From Apostichopus parvimensis (Eukaryota; Echinodermata; Holothuroidea; Aspidochirotida; Stichopodidae): a DNA stretch of 64,000 nucleotides. The position numbers and the translations under genes are program-made. Under the pieces are notes generated by a model, which saw only the letters and a program-made list of their open reading frames with translations, searched no databases and had not been told where the DNA came from. The stretch spans positions 122,201 through 186,200 of the forward strand of contig KN882586.1 in assembly GCA_000934455.1 (NCBI GenBank), written 5' to 3'. Of the stretch, positions 1-11,977 are shown in pieces (the first letter of the stretch is position 1; each line of letters opens with the position of its first letter).

Positions 1-91
1 ATCACCCTCAGTTTCGAAAAGAACGACGCCGCCGCGGCTTTCTATTGCATGTTGTGCACACGTGTATGTCAAGTCAAATGTCCCCAAAATC

Positions 92-760
92 AAAAAGCCT
101 GGTTTATCAGTCGATGATCCAGAATGATTGGTATGCTATTTTATCATTACAAAACCTTCGAATAATGGTCAGGAATCCCGGAATGTCACAGATTAAACAA
201 GAATATGGAATGAAACTTGGACTATGAAACGAAATTCATGGATTATTAACGGAGAAATAGGGTTTTTCCAAATATGTAGACTTGGGTTCTCGACTGACAA
301 TACACGATTATCGAAGACAATCCAATCCAAAATTTATTTTGAACAAACTGGATAATCCACTGAAAATCCAGGACTATTAATCGATATTCCTTGAATTTCA
401 ACGACTTTGACAATCCTGGATTAGCAAAATAACAAAACTTGGATTATCGAATATTGTCAGATAAACCAGGATTCTCTTTTGAAAATCCCGGTTTATCTCA
501 ATTTATTACATAAAAGATTATGGAAGCAATACTGATTAACCAAGAATTTGATAATCCAGGTTTATCAGATGATAATCTTGGATTATCAATTGATAGTCTC
601 GAAAATATGTCTGTTGATTATATTACAAACCATGATTATCAGTCGGGGATCATGGATTCTCGGCGATATTGCAGGGTTGTCGTTCGATAAACATTGATTA
701 TCAGCCGATAATTTTGGAATATCTTCCCATTTTAGTTACTGCAGGGAATCTTGCTTGCCA
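92..760. repeat. Array of GATAATCC / GGATTATC palindromic words
   Basis: The stretch is built from short degenerate words such as GATAATCC, GGATTATC and TTTATCAG, spaced about 20 bases apart, so neighbouring units form small inverted repeats (for example around 548-590). It ends at 753-760 with GCTTGCCA, which matches the right ends of the elements at 16851-18732 and 30833-32032. The left end is not resolved. I read it as the body of a foldback or MITE-like element. No coding potential is seen; the frame at 45-227 is repeat. Confidence 0.5.
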
Positions 761-1340
761 AATACGCACATCGGTGAATGATCTAGTTGGGGTTGTTTAT
801 GTTCCACGTGAAGCCAATGTTTTCGTAAAAAATGCGAAGTGAACTAAAACATACTTATCCTATATTGTTATACTATTCTATCATACATCGTTGCTGCTTC
901 TCTCCAGCCCAGACTGCTTCATTAACTGTGTATTACACAAAATGTACAATATGATTTTATTTGGTGTATAAGACAGAATGAAAAAAAATGTCACTCTTAC
1001 TGGGAGACTAGTCTACTTATTTTGGGTATGATGCACAGTTTAATAGTAACTGTATCATGTCTAATGTACACAATATAAGGTTTAGACTAGATTTGCTCTC
1101 TCAGGTGCATTTAATTCTGTAAATTCAATAAGCCAAAGTGAGGGCGTGCTTTATTTTGGACTGGTACGACCCTATGCCAGTGCAACGTTTACGGTTTACT
1201 CAAATTAACAATCTCGGAGGCGTCTACAGTCTCCCATCATGTGTACTTAAAATCGCAATATTGTACCGTGAAACTTACTGCTTGCAACAGTTTTATTTCT
1301 TCTTTAATTTAATTTTCTTTCATCTATTTGGGGGCTGCAG
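761..1340. other. Non-coding, probable intron before the MULE exon
   Basis: No supported coding region. The last 60 bases are pyrimidine-rich and end in CTGCAG at 1340, a good 3' splice site for the exon that follows. The matching donor was not identified. Confidence 0.35.
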
Positions 1341-1603
1341 GTTTTCAGAATAAATGGAATCGCGACGTTGGCGTTCATCACCCATCTTTGTGGCACTTTG
1401 TAAGATGTCTTAAGGATGACGAGAGAAATGAAAGGGTGAAGATCCGGCAGGCACGCAGGGGAGAGCTGGTTGCCATTAGACGCCGGAAGTGGAGGCGACT
1501 GAAAGAGAGAATTACAAGGCAAAAAGCCCTGTATAATGATGGGCAGATTGGACTCATCGAATACTGGCGGCCAATTACATATGCTATCAGAATATACCAC
1601 TAG
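1341..1603 (+). pseudogene. MULE-type transposase, C-terminal exon
   Basis: The frame opens at a pyrimidine-rich CAG acceptor (1339-1340) with a split Gly codon and runs FQNKWNRDVG, then HPSLWHFVRCLKDDE, then a basic stretch RRKWRRLKERI, and stops at 1601-1603. The order (N..WN....G..HP..W.F...LK, basic region, Y..G....YW..I.YAI) is that of the C-terminal part of Mutator-like (MULE) transposases found in many invertebrate genomes, where it follows the catalytic domain. The catalytic part is not visible upstream, so this is probably a fragment. Identification is from memory of the family; a domesticated MULE gene extending beyond the window is possible. Confidence 0.5.
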
Positions 1604-3204
1604 AACGGGCTACTAGACTGGCTATCAGTTATCCAGTTATAAGCTCCTCGTCCATCTCTTGGCACTTTCCCGTCTGTCAGAAGTCAAATTGGTTCCGTAA
1701 CAATTGTTACCAAATTGTCGTTTCCTATTACAACTTCAGCTCTGTCCCTAATACACACTGTAAATTGCATCCGTTTCACCTTTTCACATCCCAGGTCCTA
1801 CCTCGAAGTGTGGGAAAAAGTGCCACAAGTAAAAGTTTGTTACCGTCCGTCCATCGTTCGACATCATCAGGTTATTGTCAGCCCGTCATGTCTTTCTATC
1901 ACTTGTAAATATTCATCTTCACGTATGTTCTTTGTATGTGCTAAAGAAACAATTGTTGGGTCTCAAAAGTGGGATTTGTTCTTACAGATATGTTGAGCAC
2001 TCTCTATTTCAACATTGTTTGTGATCTAATGTGAAAGTAACAGAAAACATTTGCTTCTGTATAATTGTAACTTCAGAAGATATGCAACCTTTGGCTATGC
2101 ATCGGTTGGCCGGCTCATTTAAAATGAACATGTTCTTCGTGTGTTCAGTTTGATGGAAGTAGGCTACATTGAAATAATTTTTAATCACAAAGTAGGAAAT
2201 TTGAGTGGTTTCAAATGTCTTCACACTCTTGGTGATTTAAGTGACATAGACAAGTTACTATGACTTGGACAAGTAACGTTACTAACAAGGTATATTCTGA
2301 TTGGACCTACTATCAGTGATTACAGGTTAGGGATTATATTGTTATGGAATTGTTATGGGATTATCAGTCAATATTCAAATATAATAGGTTAGCCAATAAA
2401 AGAAATTCTTGTTATTCAGTGCGCATCGCCCCGACTTTGAACTTTGGGGGTTGATTCTTACTTTCATTGCGATTGCGCTGATTGTCATTTTCTAGAATTA
2501 ATATAGTTGTTGTTTCAACATTTACCATATGTTGTTTGTTATATAAAAGATACACCGTATTATATCTTCTACATAACAAAAGCAACGTGGTCATCAATTT
2601 ATGTGAAGGAGAGATTTTGGTCTCGCGGACCTTCGGTCTCGCGGAATTCCCCCATTTTTGTTTTAGCTGGGCGTATGGTCAACTTATACAGTTTTCATCC
2701 ATGCCATTTTAGGACATGATACCTTCTGCATGTTTAGATGTTGTAGCTTAAGATATTGATATATATCACTGGTTAAGCAGGCGTGTTTATATTGGGGATG
2801 GGGTTTTGGGGCTTAGGCCACATAAATTGCTATTATTAATAAAGGTATTTTGTTAGGCACCGAAATTACCATTTAACACACCCCTCCCTTCAAATGTAAA
2901 AAGTGTCTACCACCTAATCAATATAAACACAAATTAAACAGCAAAGGGTACAGATATTTTTGGAGCAGGGCCGTCGCCAGACTTTTCCATTTTGGGCTAG
3001 GTTATTGGCCGACTCCCATAACAGGTTTGAAGACTAACTCCTAAATGCTTTTTATGTGACACGCCCTGCGGGATCCAAAACGTAACTAAAAAACGGTACT
3101 ACCCAACCATCCCATTCTGACAAACAAAACTTGTAGGGTCCTATATATAGATTGTTTATCCTATCTTAGGCTAGTCTATTTTACTTGCTGGCATATATTA
3201 CACT
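1604..3204. other. Intergenic, no gene seen
   Basis: AT-rich sequence with only short chance frames. A 10-base tandem GGTCTCGCGG occurs twice near 2620-2643. A hAT-end-like string (CAGGGCCGTCGCCAG) starts near 2966 but I could not find a partner end. Confidence 0.4.
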
Positions 3205-3475
3205 ATTCTGGTCAATGTTAGTGCCCCAGCCAGCAGTCCCAGTTGGGGCCCAATTGGGTTTCACTAAGTTGAATTGGGCCTGGTTGGGCCAGGGCCAGCC
3301 CACTCAGTGCCCATTCGGGCACAATACAGTTTGGCCCTTCTGGTTAACATACTTCAAAACATTATTGAGATGTTCAACACATACTTGTTTTTTGCTTTGG
3401 AAAGCTTAGGTTCGTCCCTAGGCCACCAATCCTTGACAACAGTTAATTCATTAACGTAGTGGCCCAATTGGGACA
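3205..3475. repeat. GGGCCC / CCCAATTGGG palindromic-word array
   Basis: Between about 3220 and 3475 the words CCCAATTGGG, GGGCCC, GCCCATTCGGGC and TTGGGCC recur in both orientations. It begins with CCAGCCAGCA, as does the GC-rich array at 30302. It resembles the other palindromic-word arrays in the window in design, not in the words used. Confidence 0.35.
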
Positions 3476-3529
3476 GACTCGGTTTTTTATCAGGTAAGCC
3501 CTCATGTATGGGAACAAGACGGTTTCACT

Positions 3530-3770
3530 AGGGGCGTTCTGTGACTGTTTTGAGTGGGGGGGGGGTGTACGGAACCAAACTTACCGACGAAAATTTATTG
3601 TTAGCAATCTCGCTCGAAAAAATGAGGCTAGTCTGCGAAAAATATGTTAAATTGGTAAGAATGTTAGCCAAAAAAACAGACAAGAAAAAAAAAAAAAGGT
3701 CATCAGTATATTCGATTTTACCGACGAACTCACGAACATCCCCCCCCCCCCACGTACGGTACGCCCCTGG
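3530..3770. mobile_element. Short hAT-type MITE with 8-bp target duplication
   Basis: A 241-bp element bounded by the direct repeat GTTTCACT (3522-3529 and 3771-3778). Its ends are inverted: AGGGGCGT on the left, ACGCCCCTG on the right, each followed inward by a G run or C run (3556-3566, about 3740-3751). An 8-bp duplication and an AGGGGCGT end fit a non-autonomous hAT element, related by its ends to the larger copy at 45711-47518. No coding capacity. Confidence 0.75.
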
Positions 3771-5126
3771 GTTTCACTCTTTCGGCTGACCTACTTCAAT
3801 GTATATATCTCATTTTCACACTGCACTATCGTTATGGCAATGCCCACTGGCAACACTGATTCCCGAATTAGGCGCGTATTTTTGCCGCCAATAACGTATC
3901 GCACGCGCGCTCCATGCACTCGGGTGATCATTCTACGGCAAGACAGCTAATCAAAAGACAACGCTTTCCGAAATCTGATTCAACGAAATCCATCGAAATA
4001 TAATTGATAATTCAATCATTAACTCGAAAGGAGTTGGTACTAGGTGAGTATTTTCGAACACTATTTTTCTGTGAGTGTGTGACTCATTTGGGTGAATGTT
4101 TGGATTTTAATTAGGCTAGAGAAATTACATTAGCCCAAAGTGTTACCGTTAGTGTTACTCGATTGTTTAGGCCTAGCGTTATGAAAACGAAACTCGCTCG
4201 ATTATTTACATTGGTAACTCGCCAAAAAATAAATGGGAAGAATTACCTTCCGTTCATGGCACCAATTTTGCAAATCTCGCCTAGTCCCTGTGATATGCTA
4301 GGCGGCCAGGGCCTAAAGTTTTATGGTATAGGTCACACTACGAATGAATTGTATTACTATACTACGGTAGGCCTAGGCCCTACTTAGCGTTAGGCTGCAT
4401 AGGAAAAACCTCAAATTTTAGCGATTTTTGCTTCTTTTCTAAAAACTATCACACCACTGGTCATGAAACTCTTAGAAATGGCAAGCTAAATTCCTTTTAA
4501 ACATATTCCCTGCACAAAATATTCAAAACCTTAAATCTGTCTAGGCCTATAGGCCTAAGCAAGAAAGAGGAAAATCTGAGACACTTCGCAGCATGAAATA
4601 GAAAATTTAGAGTTGCACAACTTGCAAATATATTATAGGAAAGCATTGTAATCATTATTATGTATTGTTTGTACTAGACATAATTACCTCTGAAAGAATC
4701 AATATCCCTGTAGCAATGGTTTAGGAGCAATTTATCACTAAAAATAGCACATTTTTTAGTGACAAATACAAAAATCGAATATATTGATACTTTTAAGTTG
4801 ACCTAACTCCACAAGACAATATTTTTGTAGCCTTATTTTTTATATTCCTGTTCTATGGGATAGACTCTATAGGCATCTGTAATGTAGTAGGTAGTAGAAT
4901 GTTTATTTGCTGCGAAATGAGACCTCAAAAGTAAAGAAAATGCCACGGTGGCGACAAATTGCGGAATTTCCAAGTGTCATAAATCGGCCAATTGTGAAGC
5001 AATGCAACTGAAATTTTCAGAATATGCTTATTGCATGGTGTACCAGTCAAACAATAAATTTGGGGATTTTTAAAAGATGTGCAACTACAACATACTCCAA
5101 AATATGGTGATTTGATATGGAATGAC
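3771..5126. other. Intergenic, no gene seen
   Basis: No supported coding region. TAGGCCTA-like words are frequent (for example 4369-4381 and 4541-4556). Frames here are short and lack recognisable motifs. Confidence 0.35.
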
Positions 5127-6979
5127 CCTATACGCAGTGGCGTAGCCAGGATTTTTCGAGCAGGGGGGCACTGGGGGGTCACAAACTTTCCCTGGGGGGT
5201 CAAAAATTTCCCTAGCAAAAAGTTCCGCGAAGAGTGGTCATCCCTCTTTGGCAGTTACAAAAATGCTTTTCTCAGAAAACATTTCTGACAGTTCATATTT
5301 CGAGAACATGAGATCACAATATATAATCAGTTTCAGTGTACATCAAACGGCCCATTTCCTGCAATCGGGGGCCTGTAGGGGCCATAGAGTTTTTGTACTC
5401 TATGTGCCGTGACCGCAATGACGTCACCCCTCCTCTCCCCACTTCTTCGAGAATCGAACCTGCTGACGTTCATGTGCAAAATTCGTCGTTAGCACTTCAA
5501 TTCCCTCTGAAGAGACAATACCTTTTAACAAATTACCAATGGTTTTAATGTTTTGTTCATTCTCTTTCACATGAGAGTAGTTATTTCCTAATCAGACAGG
5601 ATGAATATTTGCTACATATCTCCGAAAGTCTGAACATCCTTTTTATTTCTTTGTTTGGATTCTCCTGTTTTACATGTGTTAACAAACTACGCATGAAGCT
5701 AAGTGTTAAAACTGTTTAAAAGCAAACCTAACTGCTTTATATTTGTACTAGTTACCACACCCTGGAGGACTTGTCGATGTCAGTGATAAATCTACCAAGC
5801 TGAACACTGTTCAGATCAGATGAGAGCTATTCTCCTGTTATTGTGCCCGTTCGCAAATTTGTCCACGAACAAGTCCAGATCTAACTTCTCAACACGGTGA
5901 CTCTCTATTGAAAGTACTGCCAGATTGCTGAACCGGCTGTTTGCCATGGAATTCCTGACGAGAGTTTTGATGAGTTTTAGAGTCGAAAAACTCCTTTCGC
6001 ATGCGGCGGATGTTACTGGTAGAACCAATGCAATTTTGGCAAGTCTGTAGAGCTCCCGGAAGGCCTCCTCAAATGGTTTTAAGGAGTTGGCGAACTCTAA
6101 CAATCAATGAGGTGGTTCTTGCCCTTCCTTTTCACGGCGTTGTAATAAACGTTTTACTGAGTGCAGTTCATGCAGTAGGTCTTCTCTGTTGGCATTGTAG
6201 GCTGTGGCGAATCCTTCCATGGTTTCATATTCCCAAAAATTCGGGCTCTGGGGATGGAATGAAGGCAAAGATCGCATTATATTACATGCATCTTTGTTGA
6301 AACGCCGATTCATCTCGGAAATGATGCGATCCAATACAGGATACACAAAATTCACTCGGATTCGATCCTTCACATCTGTACCCATCGTATCAGAGTCACC
6401 GTCAGCTGATCGCCCCAAATTTCCGACAGACTCCAACATGACGGAATCCCTGAAGTGCTCAGGTAGCCTACGTTTCCTTTTCCTCTGTGTTGGATCGGCC
6501 ATAGCAATGCCGAAGCCCTGCTCCTCAACTCTGTTTTCTATCCTTCCCCAAAGTATGTCGAACGATACTGGGTTGTTACGCAGGTCCTCTAGAAGTGAAA
6601 TAAGTGTCTCCGTTAGTTCGACTGCCTTTGCCAGGTCCAAATCACTAGACTGTAGCATGTTTGACAATTGACTCGTCTTGGTGAGAATGTCAGAGAATAC
6701 AACAAGCTTCATTACAAAGTTTGCATCTAACTGCGCCAGGAGTCCCTTAGCTTCAACTGCTCGGTCAGCATTGTCCTCGTTCCCTATTTCTTCCAGGAGT
6801 CGTACTACTACTGGAAACCTATCTTTCATCAATCTAGAAGCATCTACTCGGCAGGCCCAGCGTGTGTCACAGAGCTGCTTTAGTTCTCGCTTTCTCCTCT
6901 GGGGGGCACCGGGGGTCACGGCTTTGTCGTGGGGGGGGCACGTGCCCCCCCCCCCCGTAGCTACGCCACTGCCTATACG
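5127..6979 (-). mobile_element. hAT element, internally deleted, with perfect 8-bp TSD
   Basis: The element spans 5135-6971. Its ends are inverted copies of CAGTGGCGTAGC (5135-5146; reverse at 6960-6971), each running into a G/C homopolymer. It is flanked by the perfect 8-base direct repeat CCTATACG (5127-5134 and 6972-6979). TIR type and TSD length fit the hAT superfamily. The transposase lies on the minus strand and only its C-terminal half is present, starting about 80 bp inside the right TIR, so the 5' half of the gene was lost. The clean TSD shows that the copy inserted by transposition; whether the deletion came before or after cannot be told. Confidence 0.85.
5816..6893 (-). pseudogene. 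hAT transposase, C-terminal half with one stop codon
   Basis: The frame reads from about ELKQLCDTRWACR (the TRW segment of the hAT catalytic domain), through a helical region, to the C-terminal dimerisation motif LPVTSAACERSFSTLKLIK near 5990-6030. It is continuous except for one in-frame TGA at 6104-6106: the same frame continues past it to 5816. The N-terminal BED finger and first catalytic region are absent. Full hAT transposases of this P52rIPK/ZMYM-like group are roughly twice as long. It cannot encode an active transposase as it stands, although two separate polypeptides or read-through are formally possible. Confidence 0.8.
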
Positions 6980-7819
6980 TACTGTATGTGGCAAGGCCTA
7001 ACGTTATCATATTGGAGTGCAAACACATGATATCGTATACTGCAAACTTCACTATATCTACACAGGGGAAAGTAACTGTTGCAAGTAATTGTTGTTAAAC
7101 AACATACTCCGTGTTCATTGAGCAGTACAGGTGCAAGAATATTCATAGACAATGGATGGAGACTATTAACCAATCAAATCACAGGAATTTTGGAAAGCAT
7201 CATTGTCTATTGTTAGCATGAAAATCTCCGTAATGGGGTGTTGTTAACCCTGTACCTTGCGGTTGATTGTTANNNNNNNNNNNNNNNNNNNNNNNNNNNN
7301 NNNNNNNNNNNNNNNNNNNNNNNNNNNNNNNAAAATGTGTTTTGTTGTTTTCCGTTGACCTAGTTGTGAGTGTGTATACTTGGGGTTTGTTTCTCAAAAA
7401 GTCCCAGACGCAGAATCCTGCGTTCGTAACAATGCTGAATATTGTAATCGTTTTGAAAGGTTCAAGTTACCTAAAAGATACAAGAAAAATGCGATCTGCG
7501 AGCCGCGATTAGTACCACACACAGGCCAGGGAAGAGTTGCTTTTTAGAATATATACAGTATGTGTCAGTCGATGTTGTGTAACAAGCTTTCGTACTGTAA
7601 TTGAAACGAGTCTGTTCTTAAACTACTCGTAAGTTGGGCAAAACTTTCAGTTCATATATTAATACAATAAATATGTTGTACGAGTCCGCCCATGTTGTTT
7701 CAATTCGGTCACAGAAGGTTGTTCAAAAGCATTTTTTTTCATGGAAATTTGTGTACATGAATTTATGCCTTGTCCCAACCCTCAGTCTGAATCAATACAA
7801 TCAGCTCTTTTTGACACTC
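6980..7819. other. Non-coding with assembly gap 7273-7331
   Basis: No supported gene. Positions 7273-7331 are unknown bases. The plus-strand frame at 7634-7921 is probably a shadow of the minus-strand frame that begins at 7820. Confidence 0.4.
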
Positions 7820-8584
7820 TTACAAACAAGCCTTTATCTGGATAAAATTCTCAACAAGACCAACATTCTTCAACTCACTCATCAATTGCACGAGATGCTT
7901 CATGCATTCAGCATCTGGTGATTTAACATTGGACATCTTACACATAACGGTTTCCACGTTCTTTACAATATCCTATTAGGATGGCTCAGTCTCTGTCAAC
8001 GAAGGACACAAAAGCACCTGTGTCTTCAAATAGGGTAAGGACCCCTCCAGTGTTAGATGAAGAAAATGGTGTTCTTTTGGCCATGCAACAAAGATGTACT
8101 TGTTGTACCATTGTATTCTTTCACAGCCTTCAATCCCTGATGGTCCACTATCTTCCTCTCCGTCCATTTCACCCCAGAATTCTTCGGCATCTTCTATGTT
8201 CAACACATCGCTGTCATAATCAATATGATCATCTGGTTTCATATTGAAGGATGTTCCATCAGTGTTGTACCACCTTTCACAATCAAAGTATACCTCTGTG
8301 TTGTATATATTTTCACCAGAATGATAAACACTCCATTCACCTACTTCGCTTGTTGACTTCTTAACATGAACAACATACACCTCCAGTTTCCTTTTATCTT
8401 CAAGAAATTCATTTGCAGCTATCAGCGACTTTGCAACCAGATTTACTCCCCCTTTTCGACAGGGTTTGTGAGGTGTACGTGTGATGAGCATAACTAAGAA
8501 ATTTAATATATGACTGTCATGACATTTCTGGAACCAATAGGTTTTGCTGTATAGCCAACAATCAATCAGCTGATAAAACATCAA
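7820..8584 (-). pseudogene. Unrecognised minus-strand frame
   Basis: One minus-strand frame is open from 8584 to 7979, interrupted by TAA TAG (7973-7978), then open again to 7820. It holds a segment rich in Val, Lys and aromatic residues, an acidic middle part (IEDAEEFWGEMDGEEDSG) and, past the stops, a helical segment with SPDAECMKHLVQLMSELK. A possible donor (GTAAGA, plus-strand 7818-7823) lies at the end. I do not recognise the family. It may be two exons with the stops lying in an intron, or a decayed gene. It is divergent from the transposase at 9177. Confidence 0.3.
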
Positions 8585-8585
8585 C

Positions 8586-8830
8586 TATCCTGAAATAATC
8601 ATTGTGAGTCTTTAATCCCTGAAAATTGCACATTTTTCCTTGATGCTATTTGAGAATTTTCAAAGGGCCACATTCCACAATCAAAATGAGATGTACTGAT
8701 ATTTATCCAGTCTACTGGACAATATAAGTTATAATAACAATAAGGTTATGCGTATTTCTCAGAAATGAGCTTCCAAAAAATGGCAAAAATTATTGAAAAT
8801 TCTACTAGTGAGGAGACCAAATTTTTTTCA
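8586..8830 (+). repeat. Direct repeat, copy A, upstream of the transposase
   Basis: About 240 bases that reappear in the same orientation at 12449-12680. Shared landmarks in order: ATTGTGAG, TTAATCCCTGAAAAT, ACATTTTT, CATTTTCAAAGG-type word, GCCACATTCCAC, CCAGTCTACTGGA, CAGAAATGAGCTT, AAAAAATGGC. It lies about 350 bases before the transposase start codon. A duplicated promoter or leader is a reasonable guess. Confidence 0.6.
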
Positions 8831-9176
8831 GCCTTCAAAATGGGTGCATTAGCCATTATCTAATAACTGATTGACATATATGGATCTGAAAATTATGCAC
8901 TTGTCAATTGTCTGGGCAAAATGAGAAAGTTGGTCTTTTGAAATGTGTCTAATTTTTGAGTAAATGTTTGTGAGGCTTCTTTAATGGATAACTAATCCTG
9001 TGATTACCACCTGGGTTGGTGCTACAATGGGTTTAGGGGTTATAGACAGGTCTTTAATAGTTTGGACACTGAAAGTTTAGATTTGTGTGCCCTGGAGGGT
9101 TCAAAATGTTTTGTTGCATTGTAATTGCATCACTGGGCACTGAAATTTCATATCAGGTTTTTCATTCTTACAGGAG
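8831..9176 (+). other. Leader / intron before the transposase start
   Basis: No coding sequence. It ends in TTTTTCATTCTTACAG (to 9173), a strong 3' splice site three bases before the ATG at 9177, so the start codon probably lies in the second exon. Confidence 0.4.
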
Positions 9177-11108
9177 ATGGATGGTCTAACCACTTACTCT
9201 GAGAGAACAAAGAAGCGGAAAATACGGAAATTAGTGGACGAACATTTAGTTAACTTTGAGAATGCAAGTTCTGGGGATGTTTCAGAAAGCATGGTTGAAT
9301 CTCCAATTACTGAACATTCACAGTATGGTCGGACTAGCAGTGCAACTGCATCACCACCCTCACCTAATAGTAATAGTAGTTCATCATTCTCAAATGTTAG
9401 AACTAGGAATCCTTCACACCCTAGTTCTTCGGAAGATGAATCTGAATTACCAGAAGACTGCAATGATGATTTCGAAACTATAGATTTTCAAAGTGATGGA
9501 CTCAGCTCAAGATCTCACAGCGAGTCTGAAAACTTGAATTTGAGAGAACAGTTGGCTGCATGGGCATGCAATTTCAATATTTCCCATGCAGCTGTGTCGG
9601 CATTACTGAAAATTTTAATTCTTGCCCATCTGAATCTTCCGAGTGATCCCAGATCTCTTCTGAGCACCCCAAGTCCAATGGAGATGCACATTAAGAATAT
9701 TGCTGGTGGCTCCTACCTACATATTCGCATTGTTACATCAATAACAGCAACATTAACTCAGTTCGCCAAGGATTTTCACTCAGACACAGTAACAATTAAC
9801 AATGATGGGGTTCCTCTCTTCAGGAGCTCAAATGTTGCACTGTGGCCGATTCTTGGGAAGATTAAAGAAATCGCAAACTGTGTCCCTTTTGTCATCGGTT
9901 TATTTTCAGGTAAAACGAAACCTGGTTCTGTCAATGAGTTTATGACAGATTTTGTTGATGAGATGTCAAAAGTTGAAGTTCATGGAATCATATTCAATTC
10001 AAAGCATTTCCAGGTTTCTCTAGATTCTGTTATACGTCATGCACCTGCAAAATCGAATGACATTTCCTGAGTGTGAAGCTGGAAAGAAGACAGACTCTTC
10101 TTTCAGAGAGATGACAGATGAAGATCATCATATCCAACAATCTTCCTTATGTGATCTCAAGTTGGATTTAGTTTCAAGCTTTCCTCTTGACTACATTCGA
10201 TTATCAGGGAATGTTATCAATACCATTTCACAGCGCCTCACAAGTTTTCGGAGTTATTTGCCGAGAGAATTTTCGAGGAAACTAAGATCTTTATTGGAAA
10301 TTAAGCAATGGAAGGCCACTGAATTTCGTCAGTTCCTCATTTATACAGGTCCTGTTGTATTACGTGGACATTTGGAGAAAAATCTGTACCAGAACTTTAT
10401 GGCACTCTCCGTATCCATCAATTTACTTCTGAATTCTTCTCTGTACAGTTTGCATCTTCATTATATTGAGAAACTTCTCATCATTTTTGTCAAAAACTTT
10501 GCGGTGTTGTATGGCGATGCATTTGTAGGATACAATGCTCACAGTTTGATACATATAGTGGACGACGCTCGTAAATTTGGCCCACTTGACTCGGTTTCAG
10601 CTTTCAGGTATGAAAATTATTTAGGACAGTTGAAAAAGATGGTGAGAAGACCACAGAATCCATTGTCTCAAATTTTTCGTCGCTTGAGAGAGAAAGAGCA
10701 GAACATTTTTGTGGGGAATGTGAAAGAAAAAGTTTGTTCAAGAAAATGCATCAAGGAGGTCCGCTTCCTGCTGGTTTCCATTTGTTTACACAATATAAGC
10801 AATGTATTGGAGAAAAGTTGTTTATTTCTTGTCATAGAGGCGACAACTTTTTTGGTAATGATGAAGACATCTTTCTCATCAGGAACATTCTGCATTCAAG
10901 GGAGCGCGGAACCCTTGCTGTAGTTGAAAAATTTCGCACAAAGACACAGTTTTATACCAGCCCTCTAAATTCATCATTGTTGAACACTTTTGTTGTGAGT
11001 CGGCCCGAAGGACAATTTTCAGTCATCAACATCTCTGAACTATCCAGGAAATTTGTTCTTCTTCCATTCAAAGATGACTTTGTGGCCGTTCAACAACTCC
11101 ATTCATGA
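9177..11108 (+). pseudogene. CACTA/EnSpm-like transposase, copy 1 (decayed)
   Basis: Start ATG at 9177, just after a splice acceptor. The N-terminus is basic (TKKRKIRKLV), then Ser/Asp-rich. A Transposase_21-like core follows: DGVPLFRSSNVALWPILG at residues 210-227 and PFVIGLFSGKTKP just after. The C-terminal part (DUF4218-like) has WKATEFRQFLIYTGPVVLRG, YNAHSLIHIVDDARKFGPLD and AFRYENYLGQLKKMVRRP. The frame shifts near 10050 and near 10735. Compared with copy 2 (38317 on), two segments are missing: the GHSGYSGCDRC-type region between RHAPAK and FPEC, and the part after FPLDY. The protein should act in cut-and-paste transposition in the nucleus, but this copy is dead. Family naming is from memory of animal CACTA elements. 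Confidence 0.75.
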
Positions 11109-11797
11109 ATATATACTAGTAGTCCATCATGTGAGTTGGGCTGTCATTTCCAAAAATTGATCCCCTCTAAGGCTTGAATATAATTTCTGATAGATTGAAA
11201 TTGAATCGTCCTTATAGGGCTTATACTGTACATGCGCCACATGTTTAGAATTGTTGTGAATAACATAGGTATTCTGACTAGATTAATTCGTGATTCGTGT
11301 TTAATTCGTCAATTAGGGGCCGGGCTTGGAGTGTATATCTAGTAGATCCTCAGGAAGAGTGGCTTCCAATTGTAGGGTTCACTGAACTCCCTTGGGATGT
11401 CCAATTCTATTCAGTAAAGGGTAGCTTGTCCATAGAGAGTCAAGACCACCACTTGGCTCAGTTGGCTGTTTTAAGCGAGATGTCCGGGATTTGATTTTGG
11501 GTGTAGCTGAGCTGCTTTTAATTTTTCACTGCATCCTTAATTCCTGATCTCCAAACCTACAGGAAATTGTCTATTGTACATTTGTACTGTCATGGATTAA
11601 TTTGTATCAGCATAGTACTATTCCCATTTGCACCATACACAGGGATAGTTCTTCAATCACACATCACATGTTTGTCACCTGACACTTGAAGATGCCGTTT
11701 GTTATTTTCTGTGATCCATGTTTCATTCACAATTAAACTGCTGTGTGTAATGCATAAGTTTGTCAATTGCATGCCCCACCCCCTGTACCACCTGCAA
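11109..11797. other. Spacer between transposase and accessory gene
   Basis: AT-rich spacer. The 65-codon frame at 11297-11494 has no recognised motif and I do not call it. Confidence 0.35.
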
Positions 11798-11977
11798 GGT
11801 CCGTCATTGTTGAGTCAATGACAAATTACAAGTGACTCACATATGCGTCACTTCACCTCCATTGTTTGTCATCGAGGTGACTCTTGTGTGCGTCATTTCA
11901 TCGTGTCAGTCAATGAAGTGACTGTGGTGTGTGTCAATTTACATGAATTGTATGGCTCACATCGGTCAATGGGGACC
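11798..11977. repeat. Cluster of GTGAC / GTCAC words
   Basis: Within 180 bases the words AGTGACT, GTCACTTCA, GTCATTG and CAATGAC occur at least eight times in both orientations. The cluster is bounded by inverted GGTCC..CATTG (11798-11809) and CAATGGGGACC (11967-11977). It lies between the two genes of the module. Protein-binding sites or another palindromic-word element are both possible. Confidence 0.4.

Noticed and set aside
1715-1996. 93-codon plus-strand frame after the MULE exon
   Set aside because: No motif and no splice acceptor; likely 3' flank.
6204-7001. Plus-strand frames over the hAT element
   Set aside because: Shadows of the minus-strand transposase, which carries the recognisable motifs.
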